From Dipetalonema caudispina (taxonomy: Eukaryota > Nematoda > Chromadorea > Rhabditida > Onchocercidae), in assembly GCA_013365325.1 (NCBI GenBank), contig JABVXV010000274.1, positions 21,391-85,390 of the forward strand: a DNA stretch of 64,000 bases, written 5' to 3'. The notes under the pieces were generated by a model that worked only from the letters and a program-made list of their open reading frames with translations, made no database searches and had not been told where the DNA came from. The position numbers and the translations under genes were made by a program. Shown piece by piece: positions 39,454-59,655 of this stretch. Every line of letters starts with the position of its first letter. Within the stretch, counting starts at the first letter, position 1.

Positions 39454-42400
39454 TCACTGCAAATCCTGAAAACGACTCATCATCGAAGTACGTGCTCGTT
39501 CCCGCCTAGATGCATTCGCACCGTGCAACATTCTTGAACCAGCTGCACCTAATCCTGCTCCTTCTACCCGCATCTCCGTTGCTATCGGTGTTACGATACC
39601 TGCAAAAAATTATACTTTATTTATATGTGCTGAAACAGCATGCTTGGTAATAAATAAATAAACAAGCTCCGTAAAGCAGAATAAGTTTACAACCGACTTT
39701 GTATTGTCACAGGTTCACTATTCAACCAGATAATATCCAAATGACAAAACTTAACATACCAAGTTTGAATAAGTGACTGATCATGGAAAAATTTAAAATA
39801 GTTGCAACTTATAAATGACGAATTTCAAATTCTGTGCGATATCTGCAACTTTCAGATTCCTATCCTCCTGGCTAAACATAACTTAGTTTTCCATAGGCAA
39901 AAAACTTCATACCTTGATTATTCTTTCCGATACCAGTCCCTTCTTGCCAACCCATTGATTTTAATAACTTATTTCCTATGTTTGTATCGTCGATCGGAAT
40001 GTCTGATGATCGGACGGCATAATCTGCTCCAACTTCAACACTATCGCTTGTAAAACCTGGAGTAAAATACGAGAAGTAGATAATTATCAAAAAAAAAAAC
40101 CTCACACCTCAAATGTTCCCCATTAAAATGAAAAAAAATAGTGGAAAACTTTATAAACAAAACCTTTCACCTTGAACAATAAACACGAAAATGTCAAAAA
40201 AGGAAGAAACTAACCACTTGGATCTAATCCGAACAAATTACGGCGTTCTTTTGCGCGATCTCGATATTGCTGCGGCGCAAGCGAACATGAAGAGGTACCT
40301 TGTAAGGTAGATACGGATGGCATCGACCATGCACTGTCATCGACAGATGCTTGCAATAAATGTGCTTCCAGATTTTTCTGGAAAATTGCGATTTTGTGCT
40401 GATAAAATTAGTAAAATAGTCCACATTCGACCCCCAACAAAGCTAAGTGGAAACTCAAAATGATGTAAACTACTAAACACTCAACAACCCGACCAAGCTA
40501 TTTTATCTGGTGTATTTTTTACTTAAGTATATGCAGAAAGCTTCGCCACTTCTATCCAAACTGTAATTCGAAATAATTGGTCATAGCACTCATTTTTTGT
40601 TTTTAAAGGGAAAAATTACGTAAATGTTCGTGTGTTAGATATTAACAACAGCAGCTAAAACTAAAACAGCGATAGTCAAGATGATTCTCTTTATGATAGC
40701 CAGTTAAAAAAACTAGAACTAATGCAAGCATACAAACGCAACCGGATGTCATTTTCAAATCTACACGGCTTGAAATTTTTATACCTTATGGAGATCCGAC
40801 ATTCGAACATGTTTCATCAAAATTTCTAAACTTGCGAATTTTCGTCTACACAAAATGCAATATTTTTTTTCAATATCAACAAAAGTTTCATCCGAATGTG
40901 TCCTGAAAAAAATAGGGCAAAATATTTTCTACTTCTTAATTGACTTTGTACAATACGACAACCCCACTTCAGACTACTAATTAGACTATTCCAGCATTGT
41001 TGTAACAATACAAATCTAACGAAAATCTAATTAAACGTATAATTACTTCACAACTTTTCAGCATTTTGCAGTTGGCAGCGATTAGTAAAGACGGCAGCAG
41101 TATTCAGCCAGTATATGACATATCATCTTTTATTCACAAATAATGCTCCTAAGACACATTTTGTAATTAAATAAACTGAAGCAACAGAATGAGATGTACT
41201 GAATGTATAAAAAAAAAAAACATACGTTTTGACAGGTGGAATAGCAACTGGATCGACAACTGAAGGCGGCGGTAAATCAACTGCATGCTGAGCTAAACGA
41301 TTTCCACCTTTACTATTCAATGCTACACGACCCACACCAACTGCTGCAATTTTTGCTGCTGGCGGTATCTCTTCCTCTTCATCATCATCACTGAATGAGC
41401 CGAATGGATTCTGTAAATAACGAAATTTCGACCAACTATTTATATAGTTTGAGCTTCCATTCCAAATCTAACAGTAACTTCAGCAAATATTCCGAAACAT
41501 TGGATGAAAAATGAAAACCTCACTAACACTTGTCTTCTCAAGCATTTTATATGTAAGATCAGCAGTTGGTTCGACGGTAGTTGTTTTCGGTTTGGCGGCA
41601 GTTACCAGAGGTGATGTAGTCTCCAATTTTGGAGGTGCTTTGACGGCTAACAACACTTTACTTTGTTTTTTAGCCCAACGAGCCATTTCTCGCGCAATAT
41701 CTTTTGCAGTCTTTTGAGGCTAGAAATAAGCGAGAAAGAAACTTTCAAGAAAACGAGAATCCTTCCCAATTCCCCAGAAAGGAGTCAAGAAAAATCGCCA
41801 GAACTTTTGGGTATGCAAATATAAATCCTGATCATACGATAAAATTAAAACTACCTCTTTTTTTGGTTCTTCCTTCACAGCTTCGGTATTTTTCTCGATA
41901 GTTTCGTTTTGACTTTCGTTATTTGTTATAACTTCTGAAAATGGATTATCTTAAATGATGTAAAATTTAAAAAATTAAAATTCTTGTCCAATTTCCCCTC
42001 CCGAAAGTTAATGTGTTGGGCATCAAAAGGAACTTACAAGAACTTTGACCTACCTTGATCTGTTCCAGTTTGTCGGGACATTAAATCACACGGTATATAT
42101 GTTTGATATGCTGCGTTCCAGCAATTCCATTTTTGTGCGTTAGCATCCCAATAATACTGCGAATTGCTGTCATAATATAAACCAGTAGTTGGGTCATAAT
42201 ATAATCCGGAAGATGGCTCAAATTGATATATAGTCGGGTTTGGTGCACCTGTAAAAAAAAAATCTAATAATTTGAATAACTTAACTTGATTAAGTGAGGG
42301 CAATCCTAACTAGAAGTTTAAATATTTTTGAAATTCCTGAATTGGAAAAAGTACATACGATATCTTTTATAACGTCCCCATGGAGTTTCCACGAAGCCTA

Positions 42401-45400
42401 AATCGGCAGCTCCTTTGATCTGTGGGCCGGTATAAGACGACGGTGGCCCTTGTGCACCACCCCCAGATGGAATACTTTGTGAATCCTGTAAATAGAGTCA
42501 AAATTAGAAAAAGATTTTTGCAAAAGATTTGCAACAAGTGTTCGCAATTTTAATGTAACACTAATTTTAGATATAAGCATATACTAAACGAAATATAAGT
42601 GAAACTAAAAACCTATAGCTCATAGCATAAATTATACCTGATTGGTTATATCATCGACACACACAAAATTTCTGTCAGCCGAAGCCTCATCTTTGAAATA
42701 ATCAGTAACAACGAAATTTGTCTCATGCGGTAACGGCGGTGGAGGTCGATTAAGCATTGGGGGAATTGCAGTTGCTGCCGCAGAATACGTCGATGCTATC
42801 TAACAAATTCATATTGTACAGGACATAGTATAAGCAAATTTCTCTTCAGCTATAAAAAAAATTTACTTTCGACAAAACCTCAAAATCCGCTTAATCCTTC
42901 GCCGTATACGACTACAATTAGACAGCGTCGGAGCAAAGGCACCAAGGAGGAGATATGTTGGAAGTGTGAACAAAAATAAGATAGGTTTGTATGCTCGCTG
43001 AAGGAGCCAAAAAATCGAAATTATCGAAAAGTCCGACCCGAATGAATTATATGGAAAAGCTCTAATCGATGTCCCCACCAACCTCCACATGAGAGACAAA
43101 CAAGCGGCAAAATGCGATCTTTGGGGATGTTGCCACTAAAATCATTGAACAGTTCCAAAAATTCTCGAACTACCGCGAGAATTCATTTCTTTTGAATTTT
43201 TTTTCTAAAATATGAATCTGAATATGACTCAAAACTTAAAGTACGGTAATTAGAAAAAAATAAATAGTCAGAGATAGAAAAAAAAAAAGATTACAAACCG
43301 TATCACCAGTGGTCATCATTGAATTCGTCATCTGCCGAATCAGTTGTGCCTTTGCAATTGCCAACTGTGCTGCTTCTACACCAGCATTACCACCTGAAAA
43401 GATAGACCTTAACTCAATCGAACTAATTTTCATAGTAAATAAAATCATAACAGCTTGGATCTGAAATTGATAAGTACCACAAATTAGGTATGAAATAACT
43501 TATAACATTCAAATCTTGAGATCTTTTTTAAAGCCGAAGCATCAGTTATTGAACTATTACTCGGTCCAGCTGTTGGTCTAAAAGCAGGCATCTGATTAAT
43601 ACGTTCAGCCGTTTTCTGCATTGATTCAGTTGCTGCCGTTGTTGACAAAACTGTATTCAACGGCAATCTCGAGTATGTAACCATTACTGAAATTTATATA
43701 CTCTTCGGTTTTCACTTCGAACAAACCAAATATGACATTGAAAAACAAAAGAAAAAAAAACTATCAATTCCATAATATGTAATGCACACATTCTCATTAG
43801 AAAATTCGAAGCCATGTCAGTTACGACGAACATATTATTTTTTAAAAAAAAAGGTGAAAAGACATAAGAAAAGTTTACCCGCACAACCATCGATAAGTAA
43901 GGGTATCTTGTTTAGTGTTAGCATAATTCTTTCTGCATCATCAGCACTACGCATTTGGACATAAGCATAAAGGCCAGACTCAGCAATATGAACACGCAAA
44001 ACGTCCAATGAAGATATTCGATTCATTTCTGCTTGAATTTTAGCTTCCGTACAATTTAGCGGTATTTCACGTAGCAGAAGAGCTAAAAATAGTCTATTCA
44101 CAACAGGTAAAACATGATTCTGCTGCCTTTCTTTAAAGATTTAAGACTACATTTCATACTTGACATTATGTTTTAAAGTTTGACTTTAAAGCTTAACTTC
44201 CGTTTAGAATTTATTCCAAAAGTAAGCTTTCATAATTAGCAGACAAAAATTATTCCCGTACAGTAATGCAAAGACTGAGTTAGCACTTACTATCACACTT
44301 CGCGACACCAATTGCTGCGTAACCCTTTCTGGTCAAGCCATCTGATTCCATTCGAGTTAGATTGCATTTGAAACATGCGCCACGATTTTTAAAATTCTTT
44401 ATGGTACACTGTAAAATGCAATGTTTCTGATATGAGAATTTTAAAATTTCGAAGTTAGATTTTCGTGGAAAATATCAAACAGTATGAAATAACAATACGA
44501 ATCATATAGAAATATACCTTTGCACACATCCAATCGCCTGAACCAGACAGACTCGATGATCGTCCATCAAGACTATCATAACGTGAATACTCTAATTTAA
44601 CTGGTCGTCCATCATCCAATAACAAAGTTCCCTGAAAAAAGTAAAACCACTTAAAAATGGACGAGAATACAACCGCATGACCTGAAACACGATTTACGCG
44701 GTTTCTACTTTCACGCATTTGACACACTCGTCAGGATGTACAGTAATTAGTCGTCGTTCGAAAATTTAAGGAAAAAAGGGATAAAAATAATGGGCACAAC
44801 GATACCCACGGGGAAAAAATGCTGAAAATGGTCGTTCAACGTATGTAAACGTTAACCGATCCTGGAATTCCGCAATAAGCAAGCAAACATTTGGTATGAG
44901 TTTCCAGGATTTTTTCCCGGAATAAAATCCTTATAGTAATGGAACTACCACCCCGGCGTCTTTATAAACTATGAAACTAGGCCTTGTTCACTCGCTAAGG
45001 GGGATAAAAACCTGCAGTTTTTCTACAGATAAAAATTATATATACAGTGTTCGACCTTGTTGTATTCCATCCAAGCTTGTGCGCTATTCACATCTCCGAA
45101 TTCCACGAATCCGAAACAACGGTCTGGACCTGTAGTTATTGCAACAAGTTAATGACAATGAAAGATTCTGGATTTAGAATCCACGATACTTTCCTTCGTC
45201 TGGATGCAATATTCACGATAGTGTGCGTTAACTATTCCTTAACTACATGTTACTAATACAAACTAAACGACATATACGTCAGATACGAAACACGACTGCA
45301 TCCTCATCCTAATCTATCTTTACGTTACAGATAACGGTATGTCACCACGTCGACAATTTACCAGAAATCTTCAGTCCAACCATCCACCCACTCACCCGTA

Positions 45401-45624
45401 TTAATCAATTTTTCCCTGAATGTAGCGCATTCCTGCATCTTTTGCAGGATTTAGAATCGATACTACTATCATCTCGAAGTGTTAACAAGATCATTTTATG
45501 AACCCCGATAGCATTTTAAACAAACTGAAGCTTTCTTCAAGAAGTACGAATTTCCACCATAATTTTCTATAGAATTACTCTATATATTTACGTAATAAGC
45601 AGACGATGATTGGTAGAAGTTACG

Positions 45625-45657
<33 letters not shown>

Positions 45658-47173
45658 GAAGAGAAGGCTTTTGGTGGACAAATAAAAAAAACTGTGACGA
45701 GTAAGTGAATGATACAAACAAAATAAAAGCTCAAACAAGGCATAATATATAAAACGATACATAAGAATTTTAAAATGCTGACAGTATAGAAATAAATAAC
45801 AATTACCTTTATGAATTATACGGATATCCTTGACTCGAAAGCCTTGACGCGCTGTGAGTGCCATCAGCTAAAAAGTATAAAATACATCAACTTCAGAGAA
45901 ACAATTCAAATTTAGGATAAAACTGAGAGATTCACAAAAATATTAATTTCGTTCTAAAGGCATAATGCGAAATCAAGTCTTTACAGTTTGCTGTTGATTC
46001 CAACATCAATAAGTAATGTTGCTCTCACAATTGATTTTCATTCTCATTTCTCACTTGATCTCAAAAAGCTACTGAACTGAACCAACAATTAACCAATTCC
46101 GGTCAAAGAAAAAGTAAATGAAGCAAATTTAAACAAGAGCCGATATCAATGCTAGTCGAATAACAATCAGAATGGTAGTGATGAAAGTTGGTAAGAAAAC
46201 CTTACCGCATCTCGCTGCGAATCGGTCGGTAACATTTTCATGACGATTTTATAATGTGGTTGTCCATAAAGCGCCGTATGTGATGCGTACTTATCAGTTT
46301 GTGATTGGGCTTGCATGGAAGATAAATAGGGCAATGCGCTTGAAAATTCTCTTGGCTCCTAAACGGCTACAATTTCGCGTATCCAAATGGCATCACCACT
46401 TTTTTCGAGTACAATTCACGCAAATGAAGCGTAATTTAAGTGATCACGTGAAGCATATATTAAAATTTGTTGGATGGCTGAAAGACCTCTCTATCCCTAT
46501 CGATTGAACGACGTCTTCGGTCGAAATCCTGACGCGGCGAACGATCATGGCTACTACGGCTACAACTGCGACTACGACTACGGCTTCTACTACGACTTCT
46601 ACCAGATGATCGCGATCTCGAATAACGACTTCGGCCTGGAGTAACTTAATTTTTAACTTTTTAAATTTATGACGAAAACTAACATATCATGGAAAAATGC
46701 AAAACAAGAGATGATAAAAATCAAACGTCATGTATTATCACTTACGTCGCCGATCTCTGGACCACGATCGTGACCTGGAACGTCCTCTTGAACTACTTCT
46801 TCGATATCTGTCATTGCGCCTACAATGATTTCATTAGTCGGATTTTACTTCTAAAGAAATAATTCCAACAATCACAATTAGAAGAAAACAAAAAGACATC
46901 ATCTTAAGACTGCTGCTGATAGGTGGTAAAGATAATGTATATACATTCGCCAAAATTATCTACTTTTCGTTCGAAACGAACAGTTATCCATTCCACAAAC
47001 CGTCAAAGCAAAAACTTAGAATTTTTTCTCATTCCTTCTCAGCCGAAAAAAATCTTCAAAATGCAGTAATTTAATCTAATTTGATATTAAAAACATCAAA
47101 ATCTAACCAAATACCTTTCATTATCATAGCTGCCACAACGATCACCATCTCCGCTATAGACGAACGGAAGCAT
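39454..47173 (-). CDS. rbm-5: RBM5/RBM10-type RNA-binding splicing regulator
   Basis: 21 exons, minus strand, 930 residues: 47173-47115, 46819-46746, 46635-46487, 46358-46206, 45867-45807, 45129-45056, 44631-44518, 44408-44291, 44082-43879, 43686-43507, 43393-43299, 42799-42638, 42485-42359, 42248-42054, 41934-41855, 41719-41528, 41410-41226, 40902-40785, 40377-40215, 40056-39913, 39599-39454. Frame is kept throughout. Domains in family order: Arg/Ser-rich N-terminus (20-94); RRM1 (130-206, RNP1-like CFGFVEF); RanBP2 zinc finger (W224, C226, C229, N233, C240, C243); RRM2 (268-342); OCRE octamer repeats (SGLYYDPTTGLYYD, about 530-575); C2H2 finger (C756, C759, H772, H779); G-patch (NIGNKLLKSMGW, about 860-905) with the conserved GAGLGAAGS tail. 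RBM5/10 control 3' splice-site recognition and alternative exons in the nucleus. Two donors are weak (GAG/GTCTTT, AAG/GTCGAA). Divergent from the PRP4 kinase gene. Confidence 0.93.
42863..43205 (+). pseudogene. Coding-like, frameshifted tract antisense within an rbm-5 intron
   Basis: This part of the rbm-5 intron between 43299 and 42799 is less AT-rich than other introns. On the plus strand it reads like protein, but in broken frames: TKPQNPLNPSPYTTTIRQRR followed by KEEICWKCEQK and a stop; then KIEIIEKSDPNELYGKALID followed by VPTNLHMRDKQAAK; then, in another frame, GDVATKIIEQFQKFSNYREN. No start codon, signal or family was recognised. It may be a decayed inserted gene or transposon fragment, or chance. 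The minus strand is also open for 78 codons, which weakens the call. Confidence 0.25.
45625..45656. repeat. 32-nt poly(A) tract (poly-U in the rbm-5 pre-mRNA)
   Basis: An uninterrupted run of 32 A on the plus strand inside the rbm-5 intron between exons 5 and 6. The transcript carries U32, about 150 nt after the upstream exon and 500 nt before the next. U-tracts bind splicing factors such as U2AF and Hu/TIA proteins, but this one is not adjacent to the 3' splice site. Confidence 0.85.
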
Positions 47174-50100
47174 ACTTTTCGATGTCCTCTACAAATCAAT
47201 CCCGTTTTCCGTCAGATAAATAGCAAAAGATAATAAAAGAACAATTTATTATATAAAATATTGTGAGGTTATTTTTCTCATTTAGTTTTTCCTAATCATT
47301 AAGATTTAAACAATCCTTGACTTTCAACATTTATTTTTATATCACTATAAACTATAATGCTCCATTAATATCACTGTAATATTAACAATAATTCGTCAAC
47401 TTCTACTACTTAAACATATAGTTACAACGATATCACAATAATCTTTGTTATCACAACAATATCAATCGTTGTTATCACCACAACGCTATATCACAATAAC
47501 ATCTCAACCCATATGAAACCAACGGCTACCTTTTTATCCAACCAACGCTAACCTAATCGATCACACAATTCAATGCGGCCCGTAGATGTAGCTATGGGCT
47601 TTTCAATTACAATGCCGGTGATATCCGGCTCGGATTGTTTGTGAAAGTGTCTTTTTGGTTGTTTTGTTTAAGTTGGATGGAACCTTTTCTAATCATTTCT
47701 TGCATTCTCATTCTCCATACAACTTTGAACTTTTCTGTAAAATTCACCTATTCGATTTATCACCTGATATTCATCTATTATCTTTTGTCGGTTTTTGTGT
47801 TAATGAAATTTCGTGATGAAGAAATAATTGCTTATCATCCTCACTTCAGCATGGGATATTTTCACTATACTTTGTGCGATGATATTTTTCAAAAGGAATT
47901 CTAAGTACTTTGAAGATAACATCTAGAATAGACCATACCGTCCAAGCGTTTTATGGTACTAATTCGAATTTTGGAAAGGTAGATTTTGAGATTGGATGAT
48001 AATTAAATAATGGTGTCTTCGTTAATAATTGAATACTTAAGCGAGTAGTCGTGTTTTCTTCAGGTAAAAGAAAATTTTTTAAATTTTACGAAATGCATTG
48101 GACTTGTTTTATCATTCAAGATTTTTAAAATCTAAGGGATAAGTTCCATTATGTAAGGTAGTGTACTTAATCAGTATGTAGGTATAATATTTTGCCGACT
48201 TCTAACTTCAAACCTAAAAATTTCCCAGTTTATCGGCACCAAATTCAGTTCATATGCGAAATTTTCATTAGTTTCAGTGAAATTTTCAAGTGTCAGGATT
48301 GTTTGTTTTGCATTCAGTCCAGAAAAGCTCATTGCGAGGGCTGCGTTTTGCCTTTTGTTGTCGATTGGTAAATTCTCGTTCCGGATTTATTTCCTGAGAT
48401 TTACGGGGAAGTAGGTGGCATAATGCCAGGTACTGTTTATGTAGAGTGTCAATTCCGTGGAACTAGACGCTAACTGGTTTAGTTGTTCATTCACTTATCT
48501 ACAAAATTGATTTCCATTTGGTATCATGAATTCTAGCATTGTTATTCTGATGTATTTTTTTCATTCAGATGATTATGGATGTTTCCCACGGTTCCTTGAT
48601 TTCATTGTTTTATTTTGTAACTTTAGAGGTATTCTTTGATTGCGATTGTAGTTGAGTCAAGGTTTTTCTCTTTTAGAAACAAAACTCGTGCATTCTTTCT
48701 CCATCTCGTTCTTCCTCTCTCCCTCTCTCTCTCTTGGGATTTTTATACCTTCCAACTTCCTTCGCAAATTTTTCAATCGAATAGAATGTTTGATAAAATC
48801 TATTTGCATTGCGGTTGTCGTAGAAAACTTTTTTTCTTGTAAGATTTTCAGAGGCGCATCGAATATTCATTGAATGGTGATGAATCGATGGGAAAATTTT
48901 TCCGAGCCTTTGTTGAGTTTTCGTTTGAGAGCTTTTTGATCACCGAATCATTTGTTTAATATAATCAGAACTATGTGATAATTTTCATGACTTAACGAAT
49001 ACTCTTGCATTGCTATGGTAGTTTTACTTCCTGAGCAGGATAATCTGGATTGAATTATTTGTCTACTGAACCCTAAGAATTCGGCTATTGATGATTGCTG
49101 AAAAATTGTTAGTTTTAGTTCTATTAATTTTGCAAGCTACTGGGGGCTATCTGTTTAATTTTAATCCGGTTATTCATTTAGCTGAGAGTAAATTTCTTGC
49201 CAACATTGAAGATGTTTTGTCATACGGTGTTTGTTGTTCGGCAAACCCATCCTTTTATCACCCATTATCTGTTAGGAATCTAATTATCGACAGATTCGTA
49301 AATTCTCTTTTTTATTAAATCTTTCGGCAGGAAGAAGTCGTCAAATAAGCATGGCGCTGTTGTTCAAAATGTTGAAATATCCCACAGCAGAAGGAACTTT
49401 GACGAGATGAATAGTCCTTGAGTTTGCAGCTGTCTTTATATTGAATGATTTGTTGTTGGACGGTGAGACCTTCATCACCTTTCTGTGTAGTCGGCATTTT
49501 GTTCAAGTATCATTGCAGGCGATCTGTGGTTAGTTTAGCAGATCTCTGAATCACTCAAACATCTTTTTATTTTTTGTCGTTCACACTGTCACAAAAAAGT
49601 ATATGTATACACACATTATATATATACGTTGTTTGTTCGCTCGCAGCTTAGTCTTTTAGTGAGAAAATTCTATATGTAGAAATTCTTTACTGTGTATTTT
49701 CCGTAGCTAAGCGGGAAAATGTTTTCAAACTATGCTAATTGCGTGATAGCTGTATTTGTGGTATGGTACTTGTCTAAATTCAGGTTATGATTGCTTGTGG
49801 GCTACAGTGATACTACTTGCTTTTTTCCCCGGAAAATAAATTGATAAAGTTGCTATGAATTTGATTGTTTTTTGTAATTAATCCGAGCGGACAAATACAA
49901 AAGGTTTCATTTTGCGATACCTTGTTTGTTTCAGCATGACAGTTTTAGCGACATAGTGTCATGGAAATATGAATTCTTTCTTTGATGGAGGAAATGGTGT
50001 TAACTGACTGTATCGTTTCACTTTGTTCCATGCAGTTTGGAAAGATATCCTGATAATCACTTTTCTCGGAAATCCCCAATAATCATGCAAGGGAATTTTA

Positions 50101-51580
50101 AGTGGTGTTACAAGGATTATGAAGAGTGAGATTATACAAAATCATGACAGCTGATACAGCTATTGCCAATCAATTAATTATTGAAATAACGTACGTAAGT
50201 GAATCCGTAATGCGATGTTTTTTTAATTATCAAATTTTCAGATGAATCACATGACGTTATCATATGACTGCGCGGTCACCACCGTAAGCACCTATCGAAC
50301 TGTTGTTGTTCTTGTTATAGTAGTTGTTGTTGTTATTATTGATTTTATCAAGCGGACATTATTACAGCCGTCTTCTCAATTTCCTTTAATTTTTAGGTTT
50401 CATTAAATTTTTGTAGTAGAAGAAAGAATTTTCGAACTTGAGAAGCATCTTTTCAATCAGAAGAAAATCTTAGAATTTCAACTGAAAAATATGTTTAAAA
50501 AGAAAGCAAAAACTGTGATGCTTTTTCTTCCTTATTATTTATTTAGACCTGTCAACTGTCAGGGTATTCGTTTAAAAAAGAAAGGTGAAATTCTGCACAT
50601 ACATGAAAATGTTTCACTTTCACATACGTAAAAATTAACCATTCATGCATGGGTAAACGAAGAAAATAAACAAAAAGAGCTTTCAGAAGCAAAGGACGCG
50701 TTCTAAATTGACGGCCGGCCATGTTTGTTGTTGGTATCATAATTCGAGGTGGAAACTAAGGGAAATGCAGCACATAAGGTGTATGTATGAAAGCGTTTTC
50801 TTCCCTTTTACCATTATTTTTGTTGTCACCATGACAGCATTTTGGTTATATGCTGTCTGTATTAATTATGCGATTGTTTTTCTTCCTTTTTTCATTGAGC
50901 CTTAACCCAGCAGGCAACATGAGTTACGTGAAAAGAAGGAAGGTAATAGATATGGCCCTATTTGACGTGTGACCGTGTTGTCATCTAATTTGGACACACG
51001 CGATGCACAAACGACAGGAAAATCAGGAAATATGATAATTGATGGAACATCTGATTAGACTAAAATATTAAGGAGTTAAAATGAATTTTGCTCTTTATTT
51101 TTTTTTTACCGTTTAACTTGATTAGTAATAGGTAAATGATCCAGATGAAGTTTTCTGTTTGTAAATTTTTTCATGGAGTAAGGTTGCTGTTCACTGGTCA
51201 CGTTGTTTACATTACTTTTATGTCTTTGCAAACTCTAAATTCCCATTTTATATTTAGCAGGTTTTAAACTTTGATATATCAGGAACTGCTGAGTTTTAGA
51301 CAATAAAATATCATGAGGAGCTGTTCTAGAATTGCCGGAATCATTCTTGCAAAAATTAATTGACAGGCAATGAAACTGAAAAGCTGAGGTTTATGTTAGA
51401 CATCTTGATCAGCAGATAAGTTTTGATTCATTTAGTGCAGTCTAATCAGCGAATACAATTACTTCGATTTGACCAATTTGGTTCATTTCGTTTGTTTCAT
51501 ACCGGCGTTGTGAATTGCTTCTCTCAGTTCGTATAGTTTAAATCATTGAATTTTTCTTAGTAACTAAATTTGTTCATCAG
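47174..51580. promoter_or_regulatory. Shared 4.4-kb spacer between divergent rbm-5 and prpf-4
   Basis: Start codons of the two splicing-factor genes face away from this stretch. It probably holds both promoters, any 5' outrons removed by trans-splicing, and possibly untranslated first exons. The only candidate frames are weak: a minus-strand 60-codon frame at 49315-49506, a plus-strand frame at 49088-49318 with a hydrophobic start, and a plus-strand frame at 47635-47904. None has splice support or family similarity. Confidence 0.4.
49315..49494 (-). CDS. Weak candidate: orphan small protein
   Basis: The minus-strand frame starts at ATG 49494 (MPTTQKGDEGLTVQQQIIQY...) and ends at a stop at 49315, about 59 residues; another in-frame ATG lies at 49506. 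It has a more mixed composition than the noise frames around it, with five Cys, a Gln-rich amphipathic beginning and a Cys-Cys pair (SSFCCGIF). A possible 3' splice site (CCACAG) lies upstream. No family was recognised and the conserved-looking part could also be 5' UTR sequence of a neighbouring gene. Listed only because codon usage looks less random. Confidence 0.2.
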   Translation of the reverse strand, partial: PTTQKGDEGLTVQQQIIQYKDSCKLKDYSSRQSSFCCGIFQHFEQQRHAYLTTSSCRKI

Positions 51581-58161
<6,581 letters not shown>

Positions 58162-59655
58162 ATTTAAACGTTAAATCATTTGTGGCATTTTAGAATTTCA
58201 GTTTATCCTTCATGCAAAGTTTACCAAATAAGCACGTCCTGCGATTAATTCTGAAGCGTTTAACCCATTGTTAATAATCATTCCAAAATGCCGTTTTCCT
58301 TTTTGCTTAGTTTTCGATTCGTTGATTGCATAGACACATTTCGAATTTCAAAAACAGCTGAACTTTGTTGCGCAAAAGGGATGTGATGGAATGTGTCAAT
58401 GCTGGTTTCAGTTTATTTTATACCTCAGATAATATAATTGAATGAAAGCTTTAGGCGTCATTCCGGGGGACATCTGTTCGTCAAATAGTCATCGCCTTAT
58501 TTTTTAAATACGTTCGCTGATCGAATAAGGCAAAAATGTTCAATGTGTTCAGTAACAATGATAGTGAAAAAGTACACAGTAACTTTTGACTGTTTTACAT
58601 TAGCAAAACAATATCTGTTTCAAAATGGGATTAATTTCTCTCGAAACTGGATTCTAATAATAATACTCTTAATGTCTTACTTATTTAGATAAAATGACCA
58701 TTGCAGGGTAACTTTTGCTGCTGAAGATAAAAAGGCATAAAGTTTTGTGGCCTTAGTGAGGTTTTTGTGAATTTCTTTTCCACTTACTTCAATGGGGAAG
58801 CAAAAAGGTTCAACTCCCTTTGCTATAATATTGTCCTATACACAAACCGAAAGCGTTCATTCCTTGAGGATCTATGTACGCCTTGAAGCCGATAACTTCA
58901 CATGTTTATTTGATCCATTTGTTTTGTTTCAAAGTATTATGATTAAACAGTTGGCTTTTATTGCATGAGTTGTATTTCACAAATTTATACTAATGATAGT
59001 GAAGAATTCGTTTTGTGGCGGTTATCTTGTCACCAAGTGAAACATGGTAAACTGCAAAGTTTGCTTTTGATGTAGAAGAGGGAAACTGTTCAAATTCTTA
59101 CGTATTTTATGGCTGACGTTTTAGCAGTAATCCAGAAATTCTTTCCCGAATAAGTAAAGCGGAAGAAATAAGCCAGTCACCGGTTCATACTACTGCTTGG
59201 AAAAGGAAATGCAACTTTTTGGGACTTTCATTCATTGTTTCCGCATTTTGTGCAGTTGTTGAATGGATTTTATATTGTTTGCCTTAATTGTATAATAAAA
59301 TATGGGACCTTGTAATCTAAATGCCAAAACCCACAAGTGAATTTTCCCTTTGGGACTCATACAGAACAATCCTTTAACCGATGCAACCTTGGAACAAAGC
59401 ATAGCCCACAAATATATATTCTCGGGAACATGAAAGAACATACGAAGACCATGTCACGGATTAGCTGCTGGGAACGGGCGGTCACAGTCACCGATAACTT
59501 GGGCGGCAAAGTAGGGTAAACTGTTCAGTGGTGTGCCGGTAACATGCAGAATTCGATATTTGTGCACAAATGCAAGTTTATATAAAGAGGCTATCAAACT
59601 ACATATAAGAAAGTAAGACTTAGAGGCAAGTTACAAGTGTTTGGAGAAATCGTGA
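58162..59655. other. Convergent intergenic region between prpf-4 and NDUFS6 genes
   Basis: About 1.5 kb holding both 3' UTRs. No canonical AATAAA stands out close to the prpf-4 stop. About 59.3-59.5 kb is less AT-rich and has short open frames on both strands, but no splice pattern or recognisable domain. Confidence 0.5.

Noticed and set aside
47635..47904. 89-codon plus-strand frame in the rbm-5/prpf-4 spacer
   Set aside because: Hydrophobic, low-complexity start and no family or splice support.
49088..49318. 76-codon plus-strand frame with a signal-peptide-like start
   Set aside because: The hydrophobic start is common in AT-rich frames; no acceptor or downstream exon was found, and the rest shows no recognisable domain.
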